Notes: generated by a model not told the origin, from the sequence alone. Counted from the first letter of the stretch, positions 39,381-51,650 are shown. The stretch is DNA of 64,000 nt from Hemicordylus capensis (GCF_027244095.1 NC_069671.1:3596001-3660000), one strand, 5' to 3'. Made by a program: numbers and translations.

Positions 39381-39755
39381 CCCAGGGGGCTAGAATATTC
39401 CTGTAGGGGTTTGTGTTTCTGGCCACTCGTTTATTACGCATTCATCAAATGTGTCTCACAGGCTCTTGGGATCTAGTAGCAGGAGGTTTCTCGAGCTTTA
39501 TCATGGGTTTTCTGCAAGGTTTTACTGAGAGTTCAAAGTTGCCCCCCCCAAAACTACTCCAAAAGTGAATTTTTTTAAAAAGCACAGATATGAATTGGGC
39601 TACACTCTAATGCTCAATGAAAAACCCAAATTGTGTGTGAAGTACTCCCCGATAGCTTGCAGGGACTTCGGGGTAAATTTGGCCGATATGTGAACACACA
39701 CCCTCCATTCTGGAGGAAATGTGAACTACAAGCTTGGTGTGGAAAACTTCCAGGT
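39381..39755. other. Unassigned
   Basis: AGTACTCCCCGATAGCTTGC and CAGGGACTTCGGGGTAAATT at 39641-39680 resemble the hAT family seen at 41390-41430. Otherwise nothing. Confidence 0.35.
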
Positions 39756-40045
39756 AAACTATCCACAATTCAAGCCCCTAATGGTGCAGTGGGAAAATGA
39801 CTGGATTATCAGGCCAGAGGTTGCCAGTTTGAATCCCCGCTGGTATGTTTCTCAGACTATGGGGAGCACCTATATCAGGCAGCAGCGACATAGGAAGATG
39901 CTGAAGGGCATCATCTCATACTGCATGGGAGGAGGCAATGGCAAACCCCTCCTGTATTCTACCAAAGACAACCACAGGGCTCTGCGGTCACCAGGAGTTG
40001 ACACCGATTCGACGGCACACTTTACCTTACCTTAAACCATCCACA
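39756..40045 (+). mobile_element. Sauria-type SINE with target duplication
   Basis: Element 39768-40033 with GGTGCAGTGGG head, GTTTGAATCCCC B box, and tail GTTGACACCGATTCGACGGC then ACACTTTACC. Flanked by AAAC(T/C)ATCCACA at 39756-39767 and 40034-40045. Confidence 0.9.
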
Positions 40046-40947
40046 CCATGGGTAATCGTGCCTCTATCTTTGAGAAAAATAATTTCTCCAGCCTTAACCC
40101 AAAGATTGCCTTCAGTTGAAGTTACAGATGCCCCTTTGAGGTGACTCGGAGTGAAATCCCAGGCATTGGATATGTCTATCTGCTTTGATGCTTTCTGTTC
40201 TTCCCTCATTTCGGAATTCCCTGAAACTGGTTATCTCTGGAGCCAATTGTGGCAGACACCAGCTGAGAAACAAGAAAGTGGTGTGGTTTTCTTCAGGGTG
40301 TGAAGCCTCCACTAATGACCCACTCCAGAGGGAACGTCTCTCTCTGCCTCTCCAGAAGCCGGCATTTGGGGGGATTTTGCAAGAAAATTGGTTGGTTGCC
40401 CAATTAGATGTGATTGCATCCTTATCGTGCAATTTGATCTCTCTCCACCTGCCATCGAGTGAACAAGAGCCTCTTTCGGCACTGTGGGTTTCAACTTTGC
40501 CTCGCTCCTGGGTAGTACTTTGAATTGAAGAGCGTTCCAGACGCCTAGGAAAAGGGACACGCTCTTCCATTCTTGAATACAATAAAAGCAAATTCAGTGT
40601 TCTTAGACTAGGACACACACAAGTAATTCAATCTTTTCTCCCCGCTTCTCCCCTCCTTCCTCTAAACGGATGCAAAAACTCCCCTGGAAAGCGGCAATGT
40701 TTGTTGATTTATTTTGGTCTTCTTTATTTGCATTGCAAGTTCTCTTAAAGTGGGGACACAGTTGGAATCTCTGTTTATATTTCTAGGTCTTCATTCTATG
40801 CAGTAAATCCTACTTCTGTTTATTTACCCGGGGATGGGGAAAGAGAGACAAGGTGGTTGAATGTCTTTTCAGCAGGGGTTAAGCTATAATTGAGCAGAGG
40901 GGTTCAAAGAACCCGGGCCACCCAGCTCCAGAGCCACCCTCCCTATT
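40046..40947. other. Unassigned
   Basis: Nothing recognised. Confidence 0.4.
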
Positions 40948-40955
40948 TTCTTCAT

Positions 40956-42185
40956 CAGGGGCGTAGCAAGGTTGGAGTGGGCCCAGAGACAAGATTTTAA
41001 AATGCCCCCCCCCCCAAAGTCCAGGGCCTCCGCACACCCCAGGCCCCCAAGGATTTAAGTCTGATATTCCAAAATAAGTATGCTGCCTGGAAATACATTT
41101 CACTGAATAGACACACACACATCACAATATATAGTGATATACATTGAGTACTATACATTTGTATTACTTTTAATGCCTAGAACACACTAGAAAGATGAAT
41201 GATTAAAATGGGCCCCTCGCTGCAGATTAGCCACGGAGACTTTCAACCATGCAGGGTGAGCCTATGTTTGTTTTCCCAGAATTCTGAACAAATTCAGTCA
41301 AGTTTGATTGCAGGAGGTTTTTCACAGGAGGCTTTTAAAGCCCTTTAAGACACATCTCCTCTGGAATGGAGGTGCTGCAGTCACATGTTGGCCAGATTTA
41401 CCCTGAAGTCCCTGCAAGTTATTGGGGAGCAGTTCACACACAAGAAAAATAAAATAAAAGCACCACACAGGCTTCACCGTTCTCACTCAGACCTTCTGGG
41501 TGGCAAAACAACTTGAACATAAGTGCATTTATAAATGAATGAATGAATAAATAAAATTAATAAAATACTGTTCCAGAAGTTTTTGCAATTTTCTGCCATG
41601 AAACAAGCCACTTATAGGACTTTTTAGATAGTTTTTTTTAAAGTCAGCAAATTTTCCAAGCTGTTTCAAAATAAATATCCAGAGACTTCTCGGTCCCTCC
41701 CCCCCCCCCACCATATCCAAGCCCTATGGCAAGCAGATCCCTATATATGGGAGCGGGGGGCGGGAAAGGTAACCACAAAAAGGAGTTCACACTCTACCTG
41801 GCAAATGCTGGTCTGGGTTGAGCAGGGCAGCAAGGGGTCTTCTGCTGCCGAGAACACTCTGGCTGCCTCCTCCTTCCTGGCGGGCTTGGGCCCTACTCGA
41901 GTTCAGGCTTCACTGAGGCCTACACGGAGGCCTCCCTGGAAGCCCCGCCCACCCGCCGATCAGCTGAGAGGCGGGAGAAAAGCAGCTCTTGGCAGCTGGG
42001 CTGCTGCTTCCATTGCCGGCCAGGAGAACGAGCTGGAGAGATGGCGAAGAGGGCAAGTGGCTGAGGGGCCTTGGGGCTGGGCAGGGGGCCATGGGGAGTC
42101 ACGTGAGGGGCCTCTGGGGGGGCCCTCCAGGCAGTGGGGCCCCCAGACAACTGTCTCCCCTTGCCCTATCTTTGTTACGCGCCTG
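40956..42185. mobile_element. hAT-type DNA transposon, 1,230 bp, with perfect target duplication
   Basis: CAGGGGCGTAGCAAGG and CTTTGTTACGCGCCTG are imperfect inverted ends, flanked by TTCTTCAT at 40948-40955 and 42186-42193. An inverted relative lies at 54388-55610. I see no intact transposase; the GC-rich frame near 41805-42278 has no known motif. Confidence 0.88.
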
Positions 42186-42389
42186 TTCTTCATTATCTCC
42201 CTCACTCTGAAGGGTGGCCAGGGAGATGGGCCTCCTCTCCTCCAGCTATGCCCTTGCTTTTCAGGATGTTTCTTGTAGGGAAAGGAACCTGATAGGTTGA
42301 TCTTTCCTAAGAACACAGCATCTTTTCTCAAAGATGAGCAGGGAGGTTGGGGTGGGGGTAGAGTTGGGCATGTTTCAGATGACCCACCA

Positions 42390-42615
42390 TAAGTGGCACA
42401 GTGGGGAAATGCTTGACTAACAAGCAGAAGGTTGCCGGTTCGAATCCCCGCTGCTACTATACTGGGCAGCAGTGATATAGGAAGGTGCTGAAAGGCATCA
42501 TCTCACCCTGTGCGGGAGGAGGCAATGGTCAACCCCTCCTGTATTCTACCAAAGACAAGCACAGGGCTCTGTGGTCACCAGGAGCCGACACCAACTGAAC
42601 AGCACACTTTACTTA
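42390..42615 (+). mobile_element. Sauria-type SINE
   Basis: GGTTCGAATCCCCGCTGC, GTATTCTACCAAAGACAAGC, GCCGACACCAACTGAACAGC. Confidence 0.85.
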
Positions 42616-43086
42616 CAGCCTCTGACCTGGGTATGCATGATCATGTGAATGGGTGTGTGTGTGAACATCTGTTTGAAAACACTGTCCAACTAAGCCAGAA
42701 ATTATCTCAAGCATCTCAAGGATCATTTTGTATTGGTTTTATTGAGATTGATAGTTATATTTTTACCGATCCAATTTTATAATTTCTTGCATAGTTGGGG
42801 GGTGTTTTCAAACCATGCAGTTTTATTGCTATGATATTAAAATATTAAATAAATTTTTAAATTAAAAAATTAAAATATAAGATAATATTTGGATTCTATT
42901 TTTTTATGCTCCCACAGTCCTGCAGCAACAGTAGGAATCAGGAATCAGGAAGAGCTCTTGGCCTGTTTTGCTGATGGGCAGTTGGCCAGTTGGGAAACTC
43001 AATGGCCCCCGCCCTCCCTACCTCTTTCCCCTCGGCTCTCCCTTGCTCCCCAACTCCAAGCCTCTGCCCCCTCACCTTCACTGCTC
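42616..43086. other. Unassigned
   Basis: AT-rich at 42835-42905; nothing else recognised. Confidence 0.4.
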
Positions 43087-43187
43087 TGACTGGCAGCGGC
43101 TCGTCAAGGTTTCAGGTGGGAATCTCTACCTGGAGAAGTTGCCAGGGATTGGACAGATGCTCTACCACTGAGCTACAGCCCCACCCG
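43087..43187 (-). mobile_element. tRNA-derived SINE, truncated
   Basis: GACTGGCAGCGGCTCG body and GCTCTACCACTGAGCTACAG, the reversed tRNA A-box region. Confidence 0.7.
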
Positions 43188-43692
43188 CAGGAAGCTGCTG
43201 CCTACTGAGTCAGATCCTCGGTCTGTCTAGCTCAGGATTGTCTTCACTGACTGGCAGCGGCACTCCGAAGTTTCAGGAAGGAGTCTTTCCCAGCCCTACC
43301 TGCAGATGCAACCAGGGATCAAACCTGGGACCTTTTGCACACAAGCAGATGCTCTTCCACTGAGCTATCACCCTATCCCCTATCGTTCAGCAAACCCTGC
43401 TCACATGGAGTCATTCATCCAAATGCAAACCAAGGTGAACCCTGCTTAGCAAAGGGGACAATTCCTGCTCATTATCACACGATACTGTGATATTACAATG
43501 GCTACTAGTTGGTGGCTCTGAATCCCAGTTGCAGGGGAGCAACAGCAGGAGAGAGGGCATGCCCTCACCTCTTGCCTGTGGGCTTCCCAGAGGCATCTGG
43601 TGGGCCACTGTGTGAAACAGGATGCTGGACTAGATAGGCCTTGGGCCTGATCCAGCAAGGCTGTTCTTATGTTCTTAAGACCAGCTCTGCTT
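43188..43692 (-). mobile_element. 5S-containing SINE interrupted by a CR1 end
   Basis: GAAGCTGCTGCCTACTGAGT to TTCCTGCTCATTATCACA, resuming AGACCAGCTCTGC after 43677. This copy keeps CTCTTCCACTGAGCTATC, a tRNA head, beside the 5S-like block. Confidence 0.75.
43493..43677 (+). mobile_element. CR1-type LINE 3' UTR
   Basis: GGCTACTAGTTGGTGGC, GGCCTTGGGCCTGATCCAGC, GTTCTTATGTTCTTA. Confidence 0.8.
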
Positions 43693-44704
43693 GCAGCTAC
43701 ATTAAGCAGATTTGTGGACATGGTTATCGTGTTGTGCTATAAAGCCAAGTTAGTTACTATTATTTGCACCTAATCTCCTTTCATAAAGTTCTCCAGCCTC
43801 AAACATCCACATATCCTTTACAAGATTTCAATTCTGATTAGCCAAGATTAAATTTAGTTACACGTTTACCAATTTCTTCTGTAGAAGCAATTTGCTAGTG
43901 ATTCATGACTCTGGATATCGGGGATACAGCCAGATGCTGAAGCACAGGAGTTTTTATTTTATTTTATTTAATCTGCTGATTTCATTTTAATTTGCATCGC
44001 AAACATTAGCAGGTTTTTAGAAATATATTAACCTTTCTGTTCGACGAGGAGTGTATACATCACACACAGCTCAGCACGAAGCTGGGAATGTGCTTGAAGG
44101 GGGAAAAAAAAGATTGTAGGCATGTTAGACTGTCTCCGAAGAAGCATCTATATTGATCGAATCTTTTTCTTGTGTACCAGTAATTTGCCGGCCGTGTCGG
44201 GTCAGGGGTCAGATATGGAGGCAGTGAGTTGATGCTGATCAGAATGGAAACTTGGAAAAATTAGGATGACAGAGAAAGGGCACAGCCTCTTTACAATGCC
44301 CCCCCATGCCCCCACCCCGGAAGATCTCCGCACAAACCCCACTGAAATGAATCTCTGCAGCACATAAGTACGGTTCTGCTGACAGAGAGTGATGACTGCT
44401 GAGTGAGAAGAGCTTTTGCTAGTATTTCAGGTAGTGTATAGTTAAATGATCATTCTTAAGCAGGCAGTGATGGGTAGAAGACACTGGCTTAAATCATTGA
44501 TGCCTAGTGGCTACTAACTGCTGAACTGTTCAGGTGGGGGCTAGAAACTGGCAATTTCAAATATAGGCAGCCAGGTAGAGAGAGAGGGACGTTGATTTTT
44601 TTTTTTTTTTTTTTTGCAGATAGCTATCCGCCCTCGTGAAGGTGAAGGGTAGGTGGGCAGGTGCGTATGCGGAAGATTCTAGGTCTCAGGTCACAGAGTC
44701 ATGT
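43693..44704. other. Unassigned low-repeat block
   Basis: No repeat except a T run at 44599-44619. AT-rich complex sequence at 43740-44250 with GATTAGCCAAGATTAAATT and TTCATTTTAATTTGCATCG words (the latter with an octamer-like ATTTGCAT). Candidate conserved noncoding sequence. Confidence 0.35.
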
Positions 44705-44842
44705 AGTTTACATAGACTGAACTATGCCCTCCTCCTGCCTGTGGCTTCCAGTGGCATCTGGTGGGCCACTGTGTGAAACAGGACGCTGGACTAGATGGGC
44801 CTCCTTGGGCCTGATCCAGCAGGGCTGTTCTTATGAAGCTGC
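44705..44842 (+). mobile_element. CR1-type LINE 3' UTR
   Basis: GGGCCACTGTGTGAAACAGG, GCCTGATCCAGCAGGGCTG, TTCTTATG. Confidence 0.78.
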
Positions 44843-44939
44843 AGGCCTTACCTAGGAGCAAGTCCCATTGAACATAGTAGCATTTATCTTGGAGTAAACT
44901 TGCATAGGATACCCATTGGGCATGCACGGTGGCCTCCGA

Positions 44940-45270
44940 AATAGCCACAGCCGAGGGGGTGAGGCCTGAAATGGGCCAAAGATAGCCCAAACTGGGCAAT
45001 TTTGAAAATAATGGAGGCCAGGGGAAACTTCTGGAGACCCGCCCCCCCTGCAGCCTCGGAGAAGCTCCCAGAGCAGCAGCGGTGAATTCTATTTCTGTTA
45101 AAAAAAATTTTTTTTTAAAGAAAACTCACAACCCCCCCCACCCCAACCCCAACTGAATTGGAGTGGGGGGTGGGTGGGTTCACGATGCACAAAACCAAAC
45201 ATGCCCAGCCCAGTTCGAGTGTGGTCTAGACTCAAACTGAACTGGGCAACCCGATTTTGTGCACACCCTT
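44940..45270. repeat. gtgtgca-edge / AACCGG-TTCGG repeat
   Basis: GGGCATGCACGGTGGCCTCC at the left, AGTTCGAGTGTGGTCTAGAC and TCAAACTGAACTGGGCAACC, ending TGTGCACACCCTTA. Confidence 0.5.
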
Positions 45271-45289
45271 AGCCTGGTCCTGATAGATC

Positions 45290-45360
45290 AGAGGTCGTTA
45301 GAGCTGGAAGGGACCTTGACGTTCTTCTAGTCCCTGAGCAGGAAACTGCTACAGTCTGAC
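45290..45360 (-). mobile_element. CR1 LINE 3' end, short
   Basis: GTTAGAGCTGGAAGGGACC and TTCTTCTAGTCCCTGAGCAG. Sequence from 45360 to 45700 is unassigned. Confidence 0.5.
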
Positions 45361-45704
45361 ATAAAAAGGCCAGAGGGGGCCTGTGTCCAATAAAGGAACA
45401 TTGCCCTCACCCCCCTCATTTTTCCCCCTCTAGTGGGGCAAGAGGCCATTCTGCTTCTTATGGGGTGTGACCTGGCTGGGGGAGGGGTGAGAGAAAGCTG
45501 AGGGGTCCTTGGAGGGGTGGTGGCCGTGGGTGGCCCATGGTCTTGGAACACGGCTGCCCAATTAGAGTTACTCTCCTTGAGAGATGGCTGGCCAACCTTT
45601 GCTTGACCTTAGACACTAATGTCTACTGATAGACCTCCATGAATTGCTAGCTTTAACAGCAGCCTGACATGCAGAAATGCATTATGGGGTTAACTAAAAG
45701 GGAT

Positions 45705-45905
45705 TAATGGATGGGGAAATAGCTCAGTGAGACCTGCAGAAGGTCCCAGGTTCAGTATCTACAGTTTAAACAATATCAAAAAAAGGTTAGGTAACAGGTG
45801 CTGGGAAAGGCCTGGACCTGGACTTGGAGAGATCTTGCCAGTCAGAGCGGGCATTCCTAGTCTAGACAGAACAAGGGTCTCTCAGAAGGAGGCAGCATTA
45901 TCTCT
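45705..45905 (+). mobile_element. tRNA-derived SINE, diverged
   Basis: ATAGCTCAGTGAGACCTGC, GAAGGTCCCAGGTTCAG, then an insertion of A-rich sequence and body CTTGCCAGTCAGAGCGGGC. Confidence 0.6.
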
Positions 45906-45950
45906 TCATACAATTTGAACAATTTGAACTTGGCTGTCTCCAGCCCCAGT

Positions 45951-46256
45951 ATAGGAACATAGGTGGAACATAGGAAGCTTCTTTATACCGAGTCAGACCC
46001 TTGGTCCAGCTAGCTCAGTATTGCCTACACAGATAGGCAGCGGCTTTTCCAAGGTTGCAAGCAGGGGTCTCTCCAAGCCTTGTCCTGGAGATGCCAGGGA
46101 GGGAACTTGGAATCTTCTGCATTTAAGCACACACATAATCTTCCCAGAACGGCCCCATCTCCTAATGGGAATATCTTACAGGGCTCAGATGTAGTCTCCC
46201 ATTCAAATGCAAACCAGGGCAGACCCTGCTTAGCAAAGGGAACGATTCATGCTTCC
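45951..46256 (-). mobile_element. 5S-containing SINE
   Basis: Full length, with TTTATACCGAGTCAGACCC and ACCAGGGCAGACCCTGCTTA. Confidence 0.82.
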
Positions 46257-46539
46257 TCCCAAGCCGTCCAGTCGCCCAGTGCACAACGCTGGCTTGCTTG
46301 CTAGCCCAAACGGTCTGGAATAATTGCTCGCAAGGTTCTCACAGCCTAGCAGTGGTTCTCGGCTTGAATGGAATTGCTTGGCGGATTGGGGCACTTGCGG
46401 TGAGGGCTGGAGGTAGGACTCTCTGTCATAGCAGGAGACTGGCCTCGCATTTCTTTAACAGGTTTATAGCCCACTTTTCCACTTCTGAGGTCTTAAGGGC
46501 AAATATATTTGTTCTCAGTCACAGTGGGAGGGAAGGTTC

Positions 46540-46690
46540 CACATTGTGAAGGCTTCCAGAGAATGTTCGAGTTGGAAAGGTATTCTCGTCCAGCCTCCTG
46601 ATCAGTGCAGGAAACTGCTGCATCTCCGACAGATGGCTGTCCACCCTCTGTTTGAAAACTTCCAGCCAAGGAAGGCATAAGGCAGACTGT
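46540..46690 (-). mobile_element. CR1 LINE 3' end
   Basis: TTCGAGTTGGAAAGG, CAGATGGCTGTCCACCCTCT and GTTTGAAAACTTCCAGCC. Confidence 0.55.
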
Positions 46691-46821
46691 TAGTTACTGC
46701 ATAAGGCAGACTGTTTCGCGGTCAAATAGCTCTTACAATCAGGACATTCTTCCGGAAGCTTGGCCTAAATCTCCTTCCTTGCCATTTCCCCCCACTAATT
46801 CTAGCCCTGCCCTCAGGAATA

Positions 46822-46920
46822 GGGATGTGCCCAAACCGTTCGATATAGAACCGGTTCGTATCGAAACAGACCGGTTCGGCAGTTCGAACGCGGACCGGTT
46901 CGACATCAAAGGGAGCTGAA
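46822..46920. repeat. gtgtgca-edge / AACCGG-TTCGG repeat
   Basis: TAGGGATGTGCCCAAACCG, TAGAACCGGTTCGTATCG, GACCGGTTCGGCAGTTCG. Confidence 0.65.
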
Positions 46921-47687
46921 GGGTGGGGAGTAATAAAAGTAATGTAAAGCGACGCTGCTCATGCCTCCCCACCCCTGGCGCTGCCCAAGCAAGTGAGGGT
47001 CCGTATTAACCAAGCTGTTTGCATGGCAGAGGCACAGAGGCAGCCTCTGCACATGCCCAGAAGCCATTTGTGTTGCCTCTGCACAGACAGCCTTAAAGGG
47101 ACAGTCTCTGGGGTTCTGGTTTGGGGGCTTCATGGTGGTTGGGCTCAGCATTAAGACCTGGGTTCAGCACCTCTACTGTTGGTGCCACCAGACTCTTTTT
47201 CAACGTTCAGGTCACTCAGTGGTGTTCTAAGATGGCAATTTGGCCAGAAGTCCACTGCTTAAAATCAAGGTTCTCAATGAATATGGAAGAAATAAGCCTT
47301 TCAAACCACACCCAGGGGCCATTTGTCTGCAGACTATTTACAGAGTAGCTTGCTTGTCCTCTGTGCATCTTAAAACTGCCAACTGTTTTCTTTGTGAAAA
47401 GTTTATCGCCTTCTTAACCCTTCTTAACCCAACCTTGACTCATGAAGGAGGTAGTGCTTGCAAAGTTTATTGTGTTTTTAAAGCGGGCTGGTCTTGTGTG
47501 TGAGGGGCACAAACCTTCAGTTCCTTGTAAAGACAGATGTTTTTTCATATCTTTTTTGGTCATATATTTAGAAGGAGCTTTGGAGTCATGCATATTAAGT
47601 GTTGGGTGTGTGAGATCATCAGGTGAAGTTAATCAGATAAAGTTTTCTCCAGCTTGGACACACAGTAAGAAAGAAAGCATGAACAAA
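46921..47687. other. Unassigned
   Basis: Nothing recognised. Confidence 0.4.
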
Positions 47688-47689
47688 TA

Positions 47690-48006
47690 CAGGTGGGCTT
47701 TGTTACTTGCAGATCGGGCATCTGCTGGTTTGCTTATCTGCAGTCAGGTAATTGGCACCCAAACTCGGTATATGTGAGGGGGGAAATGCAGGGGGGGGGT
47801 TAAATATGTGGATCGGGGGTCACTGGAAATGACTTCCATTCCGAGGTCATTTCTGGCTGCCATTTTTTGGCTCGTTCTCAAAGAAAAATTGCATTAAAAT
47901 CACAAATTTACAAATCACAAAATCACAAAAAATGGCAGAGTGGAGACTTTGGGGAGGGGGCATTGCTAGAACACTGGGGAACCATGGAACATGGTACATT
48001 ATTTGG

Positions 48007-48046
<40 letters not shown>

Positions 48047-48184
48047 AATAGTTCCTCACACATTTCCTTGCCTTTCGGAACATAACCCTCAGATTTCCCT
48101 TGCCCTAATGCCTTGCTATTTGCAGTTTTGGTATCCATGGCACTAGCTGAGAACAGAACCCCCATGAATACCGAGGTCCTCCTG
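47690..48184. mobile_element. Tigger/pogo-like element, 495 bp
   Basis: CAGGTGGGCTTTGTTACTTG and, on the other strand, CAGGAGGACCTCGGTATTCA, with TA at 47688-47689 and 48185-48186. A (TG)n of about 16 units at 48011-48042 lies inside. Confidence 0.75.
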
Positions 48185-48186
48185 TA

Positions 48187-49020
48187 TCAAGGATGAGAGA
48201 GCCTCTGAGCATAAACAAGGATTTCTTAACAGAAGAAGCAACATACACACCTTCATGTCTGTCTTGGGCCTATAACAAGGGGGCCCACATAACACCATTA
48301 GGTCCAGATCTTGAAATGACCTAGGTTTCTTCACAACACATTCTTTGTGATGGACAATCAGCATTCATAAATCATTAATCACACCATTTCCTTGCCACAG
48401 AAGTCCCTTTCCATTTCTTGTTTTTGTTTTGGGCACTAGAGAGCAATTGCAGGGTTTGCTGGTTCGATGTGGGTGGTTATTTCCAGCTTCTTCTCTCTTT
48501 ATTCCTTTTGATGTCTTAAAATATGTTTTGGCAACCATCCGGCTGGCTAAGATGTGCAATCCATGTCTCCTGCTCTGAGAGGCCTCTCTCAAATCCCACG
48601 GCTGCTTTCTAATGATCTAGCCGGGCTCTGCACTTCATGTAATACAGATCTGAGATTGACTTCAAGGGGCCGGTGGGGCGGGGCGGGGCATGGGAACTGG
48701 CGAAGAGAAAATGTCTGAGCAAAGTTGGAATTGATCAACGGCATGCGGAGGCTTCTGTTGGAGAGCAGAGTAAAAGGTAGGGGGAAATGGTTTGGAAGGG
48801 AATGATGAGAGGGGTTACAATATGAGGGAAGAGGCACAGAAGGTGAATCAAGACTTCTCTTCAGATGCACAAATGAGAAGAACCAGCAGTGAAAATCTAA
48901 GGCAATTTGTTTCATATGTTTCAAATGCAATACAGCTTCACCTCTGATGTGCACTGAATATTATTTGCTTTCCATTTTCAAGCGGAAAGTGGCAACTGCA
49001 GTGGGGTAGAACCATGTCCC
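48187..49020. other. Unassigned
   Basis: Nothing recognised. Confidence 0.4.
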
Positions 49021-49021
49021 G

Positions 49022-49252
49022 ATTAGAGATGTGCATGAAACAAATGTTTTGATTCCTTTCAAATTCAAGCCAAATTCCGAAAATACATTTTGGGGTCCTG
49101 AATGGTTTTAAAAAGGTGCCAAATGACTCTTGAATCAAATTCAAATCAAATTGCCCTTTTAAGGGGTGATTCAGTTCAAATCCAAATCACTCGAATTGCC
49201 CAGATGCGAATTGGATCAATTCGAATGCACATTGATTTGCACATCCCTGGTC
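49022..49252. repeat. gtgtgca-edge repeat, AT-rich variant
   Basis: Opens AGAGATGTGCATGAAAC and closes TTGATTTGCACATCCCTGG, so both ends are present. Inside are AAATTCAAATCAAATTG, TTCAGTTCAAATCC and CAATTCGAATGC in place of the AACCGG words. Confidence 0.65.
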
Positions 49253-50965
49253 CTGAGCAACCTTTTTTGCAAAGACTCATCTTTTAAAATCTAGTACAAT
49301 TGTTCTCTGTAGCTGCAGTTTGGGGATTGTGGTTATGGTTTCAGTTGTATTTGTGTGTTGCCTTCCTGAATTAATCACAAGGATGATCCTTGCCAATCAG
49401 GGCTCGTGTAATGAAGATGGTGAAGTCATGACTTTTCATAGCCAGTATGAGTTGGTGATACAGTCATGCCACTGTGGGCAAGTGAAATCACTTGCAGGGC
49501 CAGCCCATATCTCAGTGGCACAACAGGTTCAGCCTGACTGAGCCCTCAGTTGCCCGTGCATCCCTGACAACTCAATCGCTCACTTTTAGTGGATGTGGGC
49601 AGGTGTATCTTGTGAACCGGCAGGCAAGCACACACTCCCTGTCACCTGTCGACCTTCCTGGTCACCACCTCCTCCACCACTTCCACAGTGAGTTATCATG
49701 ACATTGCTGCATGGCATGGCAACATCATTATAGCTTGCCACAAAAGTGGCAGCTGAGGTGCAGCAGCCAGGAAGGAAAGCCAGTGAACATGCTTGTTCTC
49801 CTTGTTGCCTTCACGCAGTGGTGAGCTATAAGGATGTCATTACAGGTTGCCACAAAAGTAGTGGAAGGAGGTGGAAGCAAGAAGGGAGGGCGAGTGGGCA
49901 GGCACTCCCCCCTCACTGTTAATGAAACTGTTCTGGAATGCTAGCTAAACACACCAATAGTACTTTTGGACTGGTGTTGGGAGCCAGCAGTGGAACAGTT
50001 CATTACAGAATAAATTTGTGCCAAGTTTTGGTCTGGAAATGATGGGAAGACAGAAATATGATATCATGAGATTTATTTAAGGATAAAAGGAGTACAGGAA
50101 GAGAAAAAGGGGACTGTCCGGAGAGGCTGTCTGTCTTTACCCTCAAGGATGGAGTGGTGAGGAGGTCCGAGGAGACAGGGATGGGTGCCAGCCAGGGAGA
50201 AGTGGAGGAAAGACAGCCAACGGGCAGGGACTCAGCTCCAGCGGAGGAGGGGAAGAGCCATGAAAGAGCCGAAGGGGAAGCAGTGAGGATAACATCAGCA
50301 GCACGCCTCCCAAAGGGAGAAGGTCTGAGCAGGAGAAGGGAGAAGGGGGAGCAGCATTGGCATCAGCTGTAAAGGGTAGACAATTACAGGGAATAAAGAG
50401 GGGTGTTGGCCCCGTAATTGGGGGTGGGCGATGCATAGCCTGTGAGGAGTCATATAAGGAACCAGCCAGGGATGAGAGGCTGGCTGGTGGTGAGTGTCAG
50501 GGGTCCCCGGAGAGGGGAAGACACAAGGAGAGAGGAGCCTGGGATGGAGGAGGCAAAGAGTGATGCTCAACCCCCCTCCCCGTCCCTGCTCTGAAGCCAG
50601 CCCCGGTAAGCCCAGCCAGGCTTGGCAAAGGGGACAGTGACATGTAGCCGGATAGTGACTTTCAAACTAGCAGTAATAACAAGAATCTCACAGAGAGGCA
50701 TTTTAGCTTAAGGTCTGAATTGTCAATGCATCAGCTCAAGGCTTATTTGCGAGAGAGGGCCCAGGTGTAGACTTAAAGAGGAGAAAGAAAGGCGCGAGGA
50801 GATTTAAAGGGATAGACGGGTAGTATTACCGGTCCTGGTCTGTCGGTGCGTTGGGTGCACGTGCAGGTTGGTTGGTGTGCACAGGCAGATTTCTTCGCAG
50901 GGGTAGAGCAGAAAGGTAGGAAAAGGAAGAAGCAAGTGGCGCAGTGTGACCACTTACAGACTTAG
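49253..50965. other. Unassigned
   Basis: No repeat recognised. 50150-50580 is purine-rich with CATATAAGGAACCAGCC (TATA-like) at about 50451; a solo LTR was considered but ends and partner are lacking. Confidence 0.3.
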
Positions 50966-51262
50966 GGACATAGGAAGCTGCCATACAATGAGTCAAATCA
51001 TAGGTCTATCTAGCTCAGTATTGTCTTCACAGACTGGCAGCTGCTTCTCCAAGGTTGCAGGTGGGAATCTCTCTTAGTCCTATCTTGGAGATGCCACCAG
51101 GGAGGGAAATTGGAACCTTCTGCTCTTCCCCGAGTGGCTCCATCCCCTGAGGGGAATATCCTACAGGGCTCACACTTCTAGTCTCCCGCTCATGTGCAAC
51201 CAGGGTGGACCCTGCTTAGCTAAGGGGACAAGTCATGCTTGCGACCACAAGACCAGCTCTCT
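50966..51262 (-). mobile_element. 5S-containing SINE
   Basis: Full length, body to leader GACCAGCTCTCTTCC. Confidence 0.82.
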
Positions 51263-51279
51263 TCCTAAAGAAGGACTGA

Positions 51280-51650
51280 AGAACCAGTGTGATATAGTGG
51301 TCCTTCCTCCTTGGGTCCAGGGTAGATTCTGACAGTTCCCTGGGTGTCCTGAGTATTCTAAACACGTGCTTGGATCTGAGATACAAATAGGCAAATTCAC
51401 GCTCTGGGGCAATGCATAAGTCAGGTGCCCTGACTGCAGGGACTGAAACTTGTGTGCAACAAAGAAGTTTATGTTTGCATATACCAATCAAGGTGCGATC
51501 TTTAAGAAACAAAAGATGGAATGGCTGACTGAGAGGTGTGTGTGGAGTACTGAATGGGTGTGTGGAGTACTCAATGGGAGAAAAAGATAGATTTTCTCTT
51601 CCTGTTAACGACCCTACCTCTGGGTCCTTGCCAGCTCATTAACGTTGTGA
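51280..51650 (-). repeat. Unclassified repeat X, minus copy
   Basis: CTCTGGGTCCTTGCCAGCTC, ATCTTTAAGAAACAAAAGAT and AGTTCCCTGGGTGTCC correspond to the complement of 26690-27090. A GTGTGGAGTACT(G/C)AATGGG duplication of about 20 bp lies at 51541-51580. Confidence 0.6.

Noticed and set aside
49253-50965. Possible solo LTR (TATA-like word near 50451, purine-rich flank)
   Set aside because: No terminal TG...CA with a target duplication and no second copy in the window, so no virus-derived element is claimed.
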